NCBI GenBank assembly: GCA_002021875.1
Contig: CP018627.1
Span: 8,432,001-8,496,000 of the forward strand
Length of the DNA stretch: 64,000 nt
Direction of reading: 5' to 3'
DNA from: Streptomyces hygroscopicus
GTDB taxonomy: Bacteria; Actinomycetota; Actinomycetes; Streptomycetales; Streptomycetaceae
The notes beneath the pieces were generated by a model. The model worked only from the letters and a program-made list of their open reading frames with translations, did no database searches and was not told where the DNA came from. The translations under genes and the position numbers were made by a program. Positions 9,448-19,360 of the stretch are shown here, piece by piece (position 1 is the stretch's first letter; the number at the start of each line of letters is the position of its first letter).

Positions 9448-9882
9448 TCCGCCGCCTCGCCGAGCCGGTACCGATCCGCCGCCTCGCTGCCCCGCCGACC
9501 CGGCGATCCGTCAACCCGCTGATCCGCCACTGGCCCGCTGGTCCGCGCACCGATTGACGGGATTGCCCACCCGGCGTTCCGGGCCTTTGGGGCCGAACAT
9601 TCCATAGCGGGCGCGAGGTTACTGCTGCGTTCTCGTGTCGCGACCGTCCGTATAGCGGAGCGGTACTCCCCACATCACGGTTAGGCATCCATTGTCCGGG
9701 AGTACTGGCGGGTGATCACAAACGCGTTGAAGACTCCCGCTCCAAGGGGTGCGGTTCCTGCGTACGACCCCTTCCTGAAAGGTTCCGTACCAGAACGCGA
9801 CTTTCACCCGGGTTGTGAACAAAGCCGCTACAGCGGCGAGTCGTGGGCCGGTCACCACCGGCCGAGAGGGGTCTCCACCACG
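9448..9882. other. 435-base spacer and leader before the ABC importer
   Basis: No gene is supported here. The first part has a 15-base direct repeat GATCCGCCGCCTCGC (9446 and 9473). The later part is less G/C-rich and probably holds the importer promoter and a long untranslated leader. I could not fix the -35/-10 boxes. The frame is open leftward from 9883 to 9712, but its codon use and sequence do not look like coding DNA. Confidence 0.5.
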
Positions 9883-10887
9883 ATGACGGCACCATTGCAC
9901 GGCACGAGCACGGACAGCGATCCGGTCGCGACTGCCGCTGTAGCGGCGGATGTGGTCAAAGCGTCCGTCGAAGGCAGATCGCTGCGGCAGATCGCCTGGA
10001 CACGCCTGAAGCGGGACAAGCTCGCGCTGGCGGGTGGCATCGTTGTCGTCTTCCTGGTCCTGGTGGCGATCTTCGCTCCACTGATCGTGAGCCTGCTCGG
10101 GCATCCGCCCAATGAGTTCCACCAGGAGGAGATCGACCCGCTGTTCGGCACCCCGAAGGGGTCCATGGGCGGTATCAGCTCGGACTTCCTCTTCGGCGTG
10201 GAGCCGTCCAACGGCCGCGACGTCTTCAGCCGCGTCGTCTACGGCGCCCGGATCTCGCTGCTGGTGGCCTTCCTCGCGGCGGTGGTCGCGGTGGTCCTCG
10301 GCACCATTTTCGGCATCATCGCCGGGTACTTCGGCGGCTGGGTCGACTCGGTGATCAGCCGGGTGATGGACATGCTGCTGGCCTTCCCGCAGCTGCTCTT
10401 CATCATCTCCCTGGTCTCGGTGCTCCCCAACGACCTGCTGGGACTGACCGGCAGCGGGGTGCGCATCGCCATCCTGGTCTCGGTCATCGGCTTCTTCGGC
10501 TGGCCGTACGTCGGCCGCATCGTGCGCGGCCAGACGCTGTCGCTGCGCGAGAAGGAGTACATCGAGGCCGCGCGGAGCCTGGGCGCCGGCCGGCGCTACA
10601 TCCTCTTCCGTGAGCTGCTGCCCAACCTGGTGGCGCCGATCACCGTCTACGCGACGCTGATGATCCCCACCAACATCCTCACCGAGGCCGCGCTCAGCTT
10701 CCTCGGCGCGGGCGTGAAGCCGCCCACCGCCTCCTGGGGGCAGATGCTCTCCAAGGCGGTCGGCACCTACGAGGACGACCCGATGTTCATGATCATCCCG
10801 GGTGTGGCGATCTTCATCACGGTGCTGGCCTTCAACCTCTTCGGCGACGGCGTCCGCGACGCGCTCGATCCGAAGGGCACCCGATGA
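9883..10887 (+). CDS. peptide ABC transporter permease, DppC/OppC type
   Basis: A 334-residue inner-membrane permease with an N-terminal OppC leader helix (KRDKLALAGGIVVVFLVLVA) and about six membrane spans. The EAA-like loop EYIEAARSLGAGRRYILFRELLPN contacts the ATPases. ATG 9883 is favoured because homologues begin just before this region; the frame extends upstream without plausible coding. It is the first gene of a five-gene importer. Here the C-type permease comes before the binding protein, and the B-type permease after it. Confidence 0.92.
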   Translation: MTAPLHGTSTDSDPVATAAVAADVVKASVEGRSLRQIAWTRLKRDKLALAGGIVVVFLVLVAIFAPLIVSLLGHPPNEFHQEEIDPLFGTPKGSMGGISSDFLFGVEPSNGRDVFSRVVYGARISLLVAFLAAVVAVVLGTIFGIIAGYFGGWVDSVISRVMDMLLAFPQLLFIISLVSVLPNDLLGLTGSGVRIAILVSVIGFFGWPYVGRIVRGQTLSLREKEYIEAARSLGAGRRYILFRELLPNLVAPITVYATLMIPTNILTEAALSFLGAGVKPPTASWGQMLSKAVGTYEDDPMFMIIPGVAIFITVLAFNLFGDGVRDALDPKGTR

Positions 10888-11021
10888 CGGCGCGGCGCAC
10901 GACACGCCCTGCGGACCGGTCGTACCCGAACGCATCAGCCGCTGCCGTATCCGGCAGTCGGCTCCCCGAAGAATTCCGCGGCGCCATGCCTAGGACCGCT
11001 ACCCCGGAGGTTGCAACAGCT

Positions 11022-12782
11022 ATGAAACAGCTCTCGAGAAGCAGGCGGATCGCCGGAGCGGCGGCTGTCGTCGGCGCCCTCCTGGCCACCGCCGGCTGCG
11101 GTGGCGGCGGTTCCGACGACGAGGGCTCGGGCGCCGGGTTCAACGCCGCGGTGAAGGGCGTCGCCGCCAAGTCCGCCAAGAAGGGCGGCACGCTCAAGTT
11201 CATCAACAAGCAGGAGTTCGACTCCCTCGACCCGCAGCGCCAGTACTACGGGTTCGCCTGGGACTTCTCCCGCTTCTACGCGCGCCAACTGATCTCCTAC
11301 GCGCCGAAGCCGGGCAACGCCGCGAACGAGCTGGTCCCGGACCTCGCCACCTCCACCGGCAAGATCACCAACGGCGGCAAGACCTACACCTACACCCTGC
11401 GCGACGGGATCACCTGGGAGGACGGCTCCCCGATCACGTCCAAGGACGTCAAGTACGGCATCGAGCGCATCTGGGCCAAGGACGTCGTCTCCGGCGGCCC
11501 CGGCTATCTGCGCCAGGTCCTGGACCCCAAGGGCGAGTACAAGGGCCCGTACAAGGACAAGGCCAAGGACAAGCTGGGCCTGAAGGGGATCCAGACGCCG
11601 GACGACAAGACCGTCGTCTTCAACCTCGCCAAGCCCAACGGTGACTTCGAGCAGATGCTCGCGATGCCGACCGGCTCCCCGGTGAAGGCGGACAAGGACA
11701 CCGGCGCCAAGTACACCAACCGGCCGTTCTCCTCCGGTCCGTACAAGGTCCAGTCGTACACCCCGGGCAAGAGCCTGTCGCTGGTCCGCAACACGAGCTG
11801 GAAGAAGGCGTCCGACCCGATCCGCCCGGCCCTGCCGGACAAGATCTCGGTCACCTTCAACTCCAACCTCGAGGCGATCGACCGGCTGCTGATCAAGGGC
11901 GACTACGACGTCTTCCTCAGCGCCACCGGTATGACCCCCTCGGGCCGTAACGACGCCCTCAAGCAGCACAAGGGCAACGTCGACAACATCACCACCAGCT
12001 TCGTGCGGTACGTCGACTTCACCACCAAGGTCAAGCCGTTCGACAACATCCACTGCCGCAAGGCGGTCGTCTACGGCACCGACTACAAGTCGCTCCAGAC
12101 CACCCGCGGTGGCCCGCAGGCCGGTGGTGACCTCGCCACCAACATGCTCCCCAAGAGCGTCAAGGGCTCGGACGACTACGACCCGTACGGCATCCTCAAG
12201 CGCGGCGGCAAGGCCGACCCGGCCAAGGCCAAGGACGAGCTCAAGCAGTGCGGCAAGCCGGGTGGCTTCTCCACCAGCATCGTGGCCCGCAACGACCAGC
12301 CCGCCGAGGTCGACGCCGCGGAGGCGCTGCAGGCGTCGCTGAAGAAGGTCGGCATCAGCCTCAACGTGGAGCCGATCCAGGGCAGCACCTCCGCCAGCAT
12401 CACCGGTTCGCCGTCGGTGATGAAGAAGCGCGGCTACGGCCTGTCCATGACCGGCTGGGGCCCGGACTTCCCCACCGGCCAGGGATTCTCCCAGCCGCTG
12501 ATCGACGGCCGTTTCATCGAGCAGACGGGTAACTACAACGTCTCCGAGACCAACGACCCGGCGATCAACCAGTACTTCGACGACGCGCTCAAGGAGACCG
12601 ACCCCAACAAGGCCGGCGCGATCTACCAGAAGATGAACCACAAGGTCAGCGACCTGGCCGTGCAGATGCCGTTCATCTACGAGAAGAACATCACCTGGCG
12701 CAGCTCGCGGCTGACGAACGCCTTCTCGTCGGCGGCCTACAACGGTCGCTACGACTACTCCCAGCTGGGCGTCGTCAAGTGA
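11022..12782 (+). CDS. peptide-binding lipoprotein of ABC importer (SBP family 5)
   Basis: A 586-residue extracellular solute-binding protein. The basic N-terminus, hydrophobic core and lipobox LATAGC (Cys26) mark it as a lipoprotein. The DppA/OppA fold follows with typical motifs such as TYTYTLRDGITWEDGSPITSKDV. ATG 11022 has GGAGG 11 bases upstream. The longer frame from 10884 overlaps the permease stop but would bury the signal peptide. It should deliver oligopeptides or a related ligand to the permeases on both sides. The exact ligand cannot be read from sequence. Confidence 0.93.
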   Translation: MKQLSRSRRIAGAAAVVGALLATAGCGGGGSDDEGSGAGFNAAVKGVAAKSAKKGGTLKFINKQEFDSLDPQRQYYGFAWDFSRFYARQLISYAPKPGNAANELVPDLATSTGKITNGGKTYTYTLRDGITWEDGSPITSKDVKYGIERIWAKDVVSGGPGYLRQVLDPKGEYKGPYKDKAKDKLGLKGIQTPDDKTVVFNLAKPNGDFEQMLAMPTGSPVKADKDTGAKYTNRPFSSGPYKVQSYTPGKSLSLVRNTSWKKASDPIRPALPDKISVTFNSNLEAIDRLLIKGDYDVFLSATGMTPSGRNDALKQHKGNVDNITTSFVRYVDFTTKVKPFDNIHCRKAVVYGTDYKSLQTTRGGPQAGGDLATNMLPKSVKGSDDYDPYGILKRGGKADPAKAKDELKQCGKPGGFSTSIVARNDQPAEVDAAEALQASLKKVGISLNVEPIQGSTSASITGSPSVMKKRGYGLSMTGWGPDFPTGQGFSQPLIDGRFIEQTGNYNVSETNDPAINQYFDDALKETDPNKAGAIYQKMNHKVSDLAVQMPFIYEKNITWRSSRLTNAFSSAAYNGRYDYSQLGVVK

Positions 12783-12918
12783 CGGCAGGTCACCTGACCC
12801 GCCGCACACCCCCCCATCGCCGCACCCGATAGGCCCGAAGGGCAGGTGATGGCCGCGGGTGGTGGCCCGTGATCCCCCTCAACCGGGGTATCACGGGCCA
12901 CCGCCCGGGCCGCGCACA

Positions 12919-13913
<995 letters not shown>

Positions 13914-13917
<4 letters not shown>

Positions 13918-15056
13918 CCGACCTGACCAAGTCCTCCGGACAGCCCGGGAACGGCGAGCCGCCGGCCACCGGCACCGCCGCCGTGGGCGAGGTGGCCGCG
14001 GCGGGCTCGCCCGCCCCCACCGCCTTCCTCGAGGTGCGCGATCTGCACGTCCACTTCCCGACCGACGACGGTCTGGTGAAGTCCGTGGACGGGCTCAGCT
14101 TCCGGCTGGAGAAGGGCAAGACCCTCGGCATCGTCGGCGAGTCCGGCTCCGGCAAGTCCGTCACCTCGCTCGGCATCATGGGGCTGCACACCGCCGGGCA
14201 GTACGGCCGCCGCAAGGCGCGGATCTCCGGTGAGATCTGGCTCAACGGCCAGGAGCTGCTGGGCGCCGACCCCGACGAGGTGCGCAAGCTGCGCGGTCGC
14301 GAGATGTCGATGATCTTCCAGGATCCGCTGTCCGCGCTGCACCCGTACTACACCATCGGCCGCCAGATCATCGAGGCGTACCGGGTGCACCACGACGTCA
14401 CCAAGGACGTGGCCCGCAAGCGCGCGATCGAGCTGCTGGACCGCGTCGGCATCCCGCAGCCCGACAAGCGCGCGGACAGCTACCCGCATGAGTTCTCCGG
14501 CGGTATGCGCCAGCGCGCCATGATCGCGATGGCGCTGGTCAACAACCCCGAGCTCTTGATCGCCGACGAGCCGACCACCGCCCTGGACGTCACCGTCCAG
14601 GCGCAGATCCTCGACCTCATCCGGGATCTGCAGAAGGAGTTCGGCTCCGCGGTCATCGTCATCACCCATGACCTGGGCGTGGTCGCCGAGCTCGCCGACG
14701 ATCTGCTGGTGATGTACGGCGGCCGCTGTGTCGAGCGCGGCCCGGCCGAGAAGGTCTTCTACGAACCCCAGCACCCGTACACCTGGGGGCTGCTGGGCTC
14801 GATGCCCCGTATCGACCGCGACCAGACCGAGCGGCTCATCCCGGTCAAGGGCTCCCCGCCCAGCCTCATCAATGTTCCGTCCGGCTGTGCCTTCCACCCG
14901 CGCTGCCCGTACGCCGATGTGCCGAAGGACAACATCACGCGCACCGAGCGGCCGGAGCTCAGCTTGGCCGGGGGCGGCGGGCACTTCTCCGCGTGCCATA
15001 TGTCGCAGGAGGAGCGCACCCGGATCTGGACCGAAGAGATTGCGCCGAAGCTGTGA
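13914..15056 (+). CDS. peptide ABC transporter ATPase, DppD/OppD type
   Basis: A 380-residue ATPase. Walker A GESGSGKS lies near residue 76, signature SGGMRQR near 195 and Walker [13 protein letters not shown] near 215, followed by the C-terminal oligopeptide-transport extension with [11 protein letters not shown]. The N-terminus is extended by an Ala/Pro/Gly-rich 40 residues. It overlaps its neighbours by 4 bases at each end (ATGA and GTGA), so it is tightly co-translated with the permease and the second ATPase. Confidence 0.94.
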
Positions 15057-16153
15057 CCGACACGAAGGATCCGAAGATGACGGTCCCGGAGAAGGCGACG
15101 ACGCCGCCCGAGCCCCTGCTCAGGGTGTCGGGTCTGGTCAAGCACTTCCCCATCAAGAAGGGGCTGCTGCAGCGGCAGGCCGGTGCGGTGCAGGCGGTCG
15201 ACGGGCTCGACTTCGACGTCCGGCCGGGGGAGACCCTGGGCGTGGTGGGCGAGTCGGGCTGCGGCAAGTCCACCATGGGGCGGCTGATCACCCGGCTGCT
15301 GGAACCCACCTCGGGCAAGATCGAGTTCGAGGGCAAGGACATCACGCATCTGAACACCGCTCAGATGCGGCCGATGCGCCGTGACGTCCAGATGATCTTC
15401 CAGGACCCGTACTCCTCGCTGAACCCCCGGCACACCGTCGGCGCGATCGTCAGCGCGCCCTTCCGGCTCCAGGGCGTCACCCCGGAGGGCGGCGTCAAGG
15501 CGGAGGTCCAGCGGCTGCTGGCGCTGGTCGGGCTCAACCCCGAGCACTACAACCGCTATCCGCACGAGTTCTCCGGCGGCCAGCGGCAGCGCATCGGCAT
15601 CGCCCGGGCGCTGGCCCTCAAACCCAAGCTGGTCGTCGCCGACGAACCGGTCTCGGCGCTGGACGTGTCGATCCAGGCGCAGGTGGTCAACCTGCTGGAC
15701 GACCTCCAGGACGAGCTGGGCCTGACGTATGTGATCATCGCGCACGATCTGTCGGTCATCCGCCATGTCTCGGACCGGATCGCGGTGATGTACCTCGGGA
15801 AGATCGTCGAACTGGCGGACCGCAAGGACCTCTACGAGCGTCCCATGCACCCGTACACCAAGGCCCTGCTGTCCGCGGTGCCGGTGCCGGACCCCAAGCG
15901 GCGCGCCAAGCGCGAGCGGATCCTGCTCAAGGGCGATGTGCCCTCGCCGATCTCCCCGCCGTCCGGCTGCCGCTTCCACACCCGGTGCTGGAAGGCGACC
16001 GAGGTGTGCAAGAGCCAGGAGCCGCCGCTGGTGACGCTGGCCACCGGCCACCAGGTGGCCTGCCACCACCCGGAGAACGCTTCGGACCAGGAGCCGCAGG
16101 AGAAGCCCGGGGCCGAGGCGGCACAGAAGGTGACGAAGAAGACCGAAAGCTGA
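15053..16153 (+). CDS. peptide ABC transporter ATPase, DppF/OppF type
   Basis: This ATPase of about 366 residues pairs with the preceding one. It shows Walker [10 protein letters not shown], signature SGGQRQR and Walker [13 protein letters not shown], and the typical C-terminal [18 protein letters not shown]. The GTG at 15053 overlaps the previous stop and fits operon coupling; ATG 15077 is an alternative. The C-terminal tail is Glu/Lys-rich. This completes a five-component importer (two permeases, two ATPases, one binding protein). Confidence 0.94.
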   Translation: MTDTKDPKMTVPEKATTPPEPLLRVSGLVKHFPIKKGLLQRQAGAVQAVDGLDFDVRPGETLGVVGESGCGKSTMGRLITRLLEPTSGKIEFEGKDITHLNTAQMRPMRRDVQMIFQDPYSSLNPRHTVGAIVSAPFRLQGVTPEGGVKAEVQRLLALVGLNPEHYNRYPHEFSGGQRQRIGIARALALKPKLVVADEPVSALDVSIQAQVVNLLDDLQDELGLTYVIIAHDLSVIRHVSDRIAVMYLGKIVELADRKDLYERPMHPYTKALLSAVPVPDPKRRAKRERILLKGDVPSPISPPSGCRFHTRCWKATEVCKSQEPPLVTLATGHQVACHHPENASDQEPQEKPGAEAAQKVTKKTES

Positions 16154-16205
16154 GACGGGACGGGGTCCGGACGGGACCGGGGACATCCGCGGATAACAAT
16201 GTCGG

Positions 16206-16865
16206 GTGCTCATCGAACTGTTCACCCCGTCCGTCCAGCACGCGCTCGAAGTCGCCGGGATCTTCGTCTTCGCGATGTCCGGCGCGCTGCTCGCCGTGCG
16301 GAAGAACTTCGATGTCTTCGGCATGGCGGTGCTCGCCGAGGCCACCGCGCTGGGCGGCGGCATCTTCCGCGATCTGGTGATCGGCGCGGTGCCGCCCATC
16401 GCCTTCACCGATCTCGGCTATTTCCTCACCCCGCTCGTGGCCACCGGCATCGTCTTCTTCCTCCACCCCGAGGTCGAGCGGATCACGGCGGCGGTGGGGG
16501 TCTTCGACGCGGCGGGCCTCGGGCTGTTCTGCGTCGAGGGCACGATGAAGGCGCATGACTTCGGGCTCGGCGTCACCGCGTCGGTCACCCTCGGCATGGC
16601 CACGGCGGTCGGCGGCGGTGTGATCCGCGACCTGCTCGCCCATGAGGTGCCCTCACTGCTGCGCTGGGACCGGGACCTGTACGCCGTCCCGGCCATCCTC
16701 GGCTCCTCGATAGCGGCGCTGCTGCTCCACTTCCACGCCCTTACGGCGGCCACGAGCGCGCTCGCGGCCGCCGTGACCTTTGTGGTGCGGCTGCTGGCGA
16801 TGCGGTACGGCTGGCGGGCGCCGCGGGCGTGGAACCGGCGCAGTACTGCGACGGAGGAGACCTGA
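16206..16865 (+). CDS. TRIC-type cation channel family membrane protein (UPF0126)
   Basis: A 219-residue integral membrane protein with about seven helices and an internal duplication. GGGIFRDLVIG (about 58-68) and GGGVIRDLLAH recur in the two halves, the hallmark of the YicG/YadS (TRIC-like) family. Homologues form trimeric cation channels; a potassium role is inferred from structures of prokaryotic TRIC proteins. The start is GTG 16206. It is 52 bases after the importer and may be on the same transcript or its own. Confidence 0.88.
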   Translation: MLIELFTPSVQHALEVAGIFVFAMSGALLAVRKNFDVFGMAVLAEATALGGGIFRDLVIGAVPPIAFTDLGYFLTPLVATGIVFFLHPEVERITAAVGVFDAAGLGLFCVEGTMKAHDFGLGVTASVTLGMATAVGGGVIRDLLAHEVPSLLRWDRDLYAVPAILGSSIAALLLHFHALTAATSALAAAVTFVVRLLAMRYGWRAPRAWNRRSTATEET

Positions 16866-16902
16866 GGCGCTCGGGGCGTGGGCCGCACCGGCGTTAATGC
16901 CC

Positions 16903-16931
16903 TTGCGGTTATATAGCCGCATCGTTATGTT
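16903..16931 (+). promoter_or_regulatory. promoter with embedded operator for the ArsR gene
   Basis: TTGCGG (16903-16908), a 17-base spacer and TATGTT (16926-16931) form a good promoter. A near-perfect 16-bp palindrome, GCGGTTATATAGCCGC (16905-16920, one mismatched pair), occupies the spacer. The predicted transcript start falls at or next to the ATG at 16938, so the mRNA may be leaderless. Confidence 0.55.
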
Positions 16932-16937
16932 GAGGCC

Positions 16938-17321
16938 ATGCCCATACCGTTCGATGTGCTCGCGGAGCCGAGTCGTCGGCAGATCCTGGACCTCCTGCTG
17001 GAGCGGCCCCGCCTGGTCGGTGAGCTGACCGAGCATCTGGGGCTCACCCAGCCGGGCACCTCCAAGCACCTCCGGGTGCTGCGCGAGGCCGGTCTGGTGC
17101 GGGTCCGCCGGGACGCCCAGCGCCGCTGGTACGAGCTCTGCCCGGAGCCGCTCGCCGAGGTGGACGCCTGGCTCGCGCCGTACCGTCGGCTGTGGACCGA
17201 CCGTCTCGACGCGCTCGAACGGCACCTGGACACGATGCCGGAGTCCCTCGACGCGACCGGCGAACCCGACGTACCCGAAGGACTCGACGTACCCGACGTA
17301 CCCGACGGAGAAGCGCCATGA
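16938..17321 (+). CDS. ArsR-family winged-helix repressor
   Basis: A 127-residue regulator whose HTH segment LVGELTEHLGLTQPGTSKHLRVLREAGLV is typical of ArsR repressors. I see no cysteine pair suited to arsenic or cadmium sensing, so it belongs to the non-metal group usually paired with SRPBCC proteins. The C-terminal 25 residues are Asp/Pro-rich from a short DNA repeat (GACGTACCC). Its stop overlaps the next start by ATGA. A palindrome in its promoter suggests autorepression. Confidence 0.88.
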   Translation: MPIPFDVLAEPSRRQILDLLLERPRLVGELTEHLGLTQPGTSKHLRVLREAGLVRVRRDAQRRWYELCPEPLAEVDAWLAPYRRLWTDRLDALERHLDTMPESLDATGEPDVPEGLDVPDVPDGEAP

Positions 17322-18196
17322 AAGACACCCTTGCCCAGACCGGCGGCGGCCGCTCGGCCCTGCGCCTGGAGCGCCGGCTCGCCCATCCCCCCGAGAAGGT
17401 CTGGCGAGCGCTGACCGACCCCGCCCAGCTCGTCCACTGGTTCCCTTCCGAGGTTCAGGTCGAGCTCAAGGCCGGCGGCCGGATGGGCTTCGTCTTCCCC
17501 GGGCGCGAGGCCCCGGACATGGACGGTGTCGTCACCGAGCTCGACCCGCCCCATGTGTTCGCCTTCACCTGGGGCGAGGACGAGCTCCGCTGGGAGCTGC
17601 GCCCCGAGGACGACGGCTGTGTGCTGACTCTCACCCACACCTTCGGCGACCGCTTCGGCGCGGCCAGCTTCGCCTCCGGCTGGCACGCCTGCATCACCGG
17701 GCTGGCGGCCCTGCTCGGCGGCGAGGAGATCGCCCACGGCGACATGGCCGAGCTGCACGAGAAGTACGTCGAGGCGTTCGGCCTGGCCGAGGGAGCGGTG
17801 GAGACCACCGAGGACGGCGGCTGGCGGCTGCGCTTCGAGCGCCAGCTGGTCCGCCCCGCCGAGACGGCCTGGCGGGCGCTGACCGGCCCGGCCGCCGACA
17901 CCCCCGAACCGGCCGCCGGGGCGCCGGTCCCCTTCGGCTTCCGTACGGACGCGGTCCCGGCGGGCCCGATCACCGAGGCGCATCCGCCCCGGGTGCTCGC
18001 CTACGCCTGGGAGCGCGACGGCCGCCCCGCCGGAACGGTCCGCTGGGAGCTCACTAAGGGCACCGGCCACGGCGCCCGCCTCATCCTGACCCAGACGGGC
18101 CCGGCGGACGCGGAAACGGAACGCACCCAAGCCCAGCAGGCATGGCGCCACCACATCGGCCTCCTGGCCGCCGAACTTCTCCGGGTGAACGGCTGA
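17318..18196 (+). CDS. SRPBCC (AHSA1-like) protein with two domains
   Basis: The 292-residue protein has two START/Bet-v1-like domains. The first (about 12-150) opens with RLAHPPEKVWRALTDPAQLVHWF. The second (about 165-290) opens with RQLVRPAETAWRALTGPA and is more diverged. Such proteins bind hydrophobic ligands and are regularly encoded with ArsR partners, as here with a 4-base overlap. The ligand is unknown. The domain duplication is larger than the common single-domain partner. Confidence 0.85.
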   Translation: MKDTLAQTGGGRSALRLERRLAHPPEKVWRALTDPAQLVHWFPSEVQVELKAGGRMGFVFPGREAPDMDGVVTELDPPHVFAFTWGEDELRWELRPEDDGCVLTLTHTFGDRFGAASFASGWHACITGLAALLGGEEIAHGDMAELHEKYVEAFGLAEGAVETTEDGGWRLRFERQLVRPAETAWRALTGPAADTPEPAAGAPVPFGFRTDAVPAGPITEAHPPRVLAYAWERDGRPAGTVRWELTKGTGHGARLILTQTGPADAETERTQAQQAWRHHIGLLAAELLRVNG

Positions 18197-18201
18197 AAAC
18201 C

Positions 18202-18250
18202 CGGCCCGTCCGGCGTTTGAGGACCGGGGCCCGGGGTGGCGCCCCGCACG
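18202..18250. repeat. dispersed Streptomyces intergenic repeat
   Basis: The segment starting GGCCCGTCCGGCGTTTGAGG is one I recognise as recurring between genes in many Streptomyces genomes. It is followed by a GC-rich inverted repeat (CGGGG/CCCCG). It lies between the convergent SRPBCC and hydrolase genes and may also stop transcription. Only one copy of this type is in the window. Confidence 0.5.
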
Positions 18251-18319
18251 CGACGGGGCCGCGTATCGTCAGGTGCCGGGAAGGGGCGGGGCAGGGGAGC
18301 AACCGCCGTAGGAGCAGCC

Positions 18320-19180
18320 TCAGCCGTCGCCGAGGAACCCGCTCAGCGCAACGGTCAGCTCGGCGGGCGTATCCTCCTGCACCAGATGCCCCGCACCCTC
18401 GATCAGCCGAAGCCGGGCGCCCGGAATGCGAGAGGCGAGCTCCCGCCCCCGCTCCACCGGAATCCACGTGTCACCCGACCCCCAGCACACCAGCACGGGG
18501 AGCGACATCCCCCCGTACAACCCCTCGACCTCATCCGTGAACCGCTGATCGTTCTGCGCGATCTGCCGATAGAACGCGGGCTGCCCCACCTCCCCGGACC
18601 ACGGCTCCAGCAGCCGCTCCAGCACCCCGTCCCGCAGCCCCACCGCGCTCGCGGAGCCGACGTACTCCCGCACCAGCGCCCGATGCAGCGCCGTCGGCAA
18701 CTGCTCGAAAACCTTGTCGTGCGCACCGAGCAGCCGGTACGTGGGGGAACCCCAGGGCGCCAGCGCGACCACGTCCACCAGCGCCAGCCTGCGATACCGC
18801 GCACCGTGCAGCAGATGCGCACGTAGCGCGACACACCCGCCGAAGTCATGGGCGACGACGGCCGGTTCCGCCCCGGCCCCGGCCAGCCCCCACGCGTCGA
18901 GCAGCTCGCCGAAGACCCGGCCCTGGGCGGCCAGCGAGACGTCCTGGTCCGCCCGCTTCTCGGAGGCCCCGTAACCCGGCATGTCCCAGACGAATACCCG
19001 GTGCCGGTCGGCCAGCGCACGGGCGACGCCCCGCCATACGTACGACGAGAACGGGGTGCCGTGCAGCAGCACGACCGGCGGCGCGTCCGGTGCGCCGAGC
19101 GCGGCCCAGCGGACCTCGCCGGAGGAGCTGCGGTAGGTGCGGTCCAGGGTCCACTCGGTCTGCCACTCAGTCGGTGTCAT
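18320..19180 (-). CDS. alpha/beta hydrolase with Asp nucleophile
   Basis: A 286-residue cytosolic hydrolase. The oxyanion loop is HGTP (40-43). The nucleophile elbow AHDFGG places Asp112 where serine esterases have Ser. The second acid is likely in CWGSGDTWIP and the catalytic His in GAGHLVQED. An Asp nucleophile is the mark of haloalkane dehalogenases and epoxide hydrolases. The Trp that normally follows it in dehalogenases (HDWGG) is Phe here, so epoxide hydrolase or another activity is as likely. It is divergent from the cysteine desulfurase gene across a palindrome-rich spacer. Confidence 0.85.
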   Translation of the reverse strand: MTPTEWQTEWTLDRTYRSSSGEVRWAALGAPDAPPVVLLHGTPFSSYVWRGVARALADRHRVFVWDMPGYGASEKRADQDVSLAAQGRVFGELLDAWGLAGAGAEPAVVAHDFGGCVALRAHLLHGARYRRLALVDVVALAPWGSPTYRLLGAHDKVFEQLPTALHRALVREYVGSASAVGLRDGVLERLLEPWSGEVGQPAFYRQIAQNDQRFTDEVEGLYGGMSLPVLVCWGSGDTWIPVERGRELASRIPGARLRLIEGAGHLVQEDTPAELTVALSGFLGDG

Positions 19181-19224
19181 GAGTAAAAACCTAGACGCTC
19201 CTTACGGCCGCTGTCGAGGACCCT

Positions 19225-19279
19225 GGCGGGTCCCTCGCGAGGGACCCGCCGAGTGCCCTGCCGAGAGCCCTCGCGAGGG
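19225..19279. promoter_or_regulatory. twin palindromes in a divergent promoter region
   Basis: A perfect 26-bp palindrome (19225-19250, half-site GGCGGGTCCCTCG) and a 12-bp palindrome CCCTCGCGAGGG (19268-19279) share the same 12-bp core, 36 bp apart. They lie between the divergent hydrolase and cysteine desulfurase starts, where an operator would be expected. The binding protein is unknown. Confidence 0.55.
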
Positions 19280-19360
19280 GGTGCGAAAGAGGCGGCGGGA
19301 AGACAGTGCGTACGCGCACCCGCTACGCACCCCACAATGCCTCGTAGAATCGAGGCCACC

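Noticed and set aside
9712..9882. N-terminal extension of the DppC permease
   Set aside because: Family members start just before the first helix and the upstream stretch lacks coding character.
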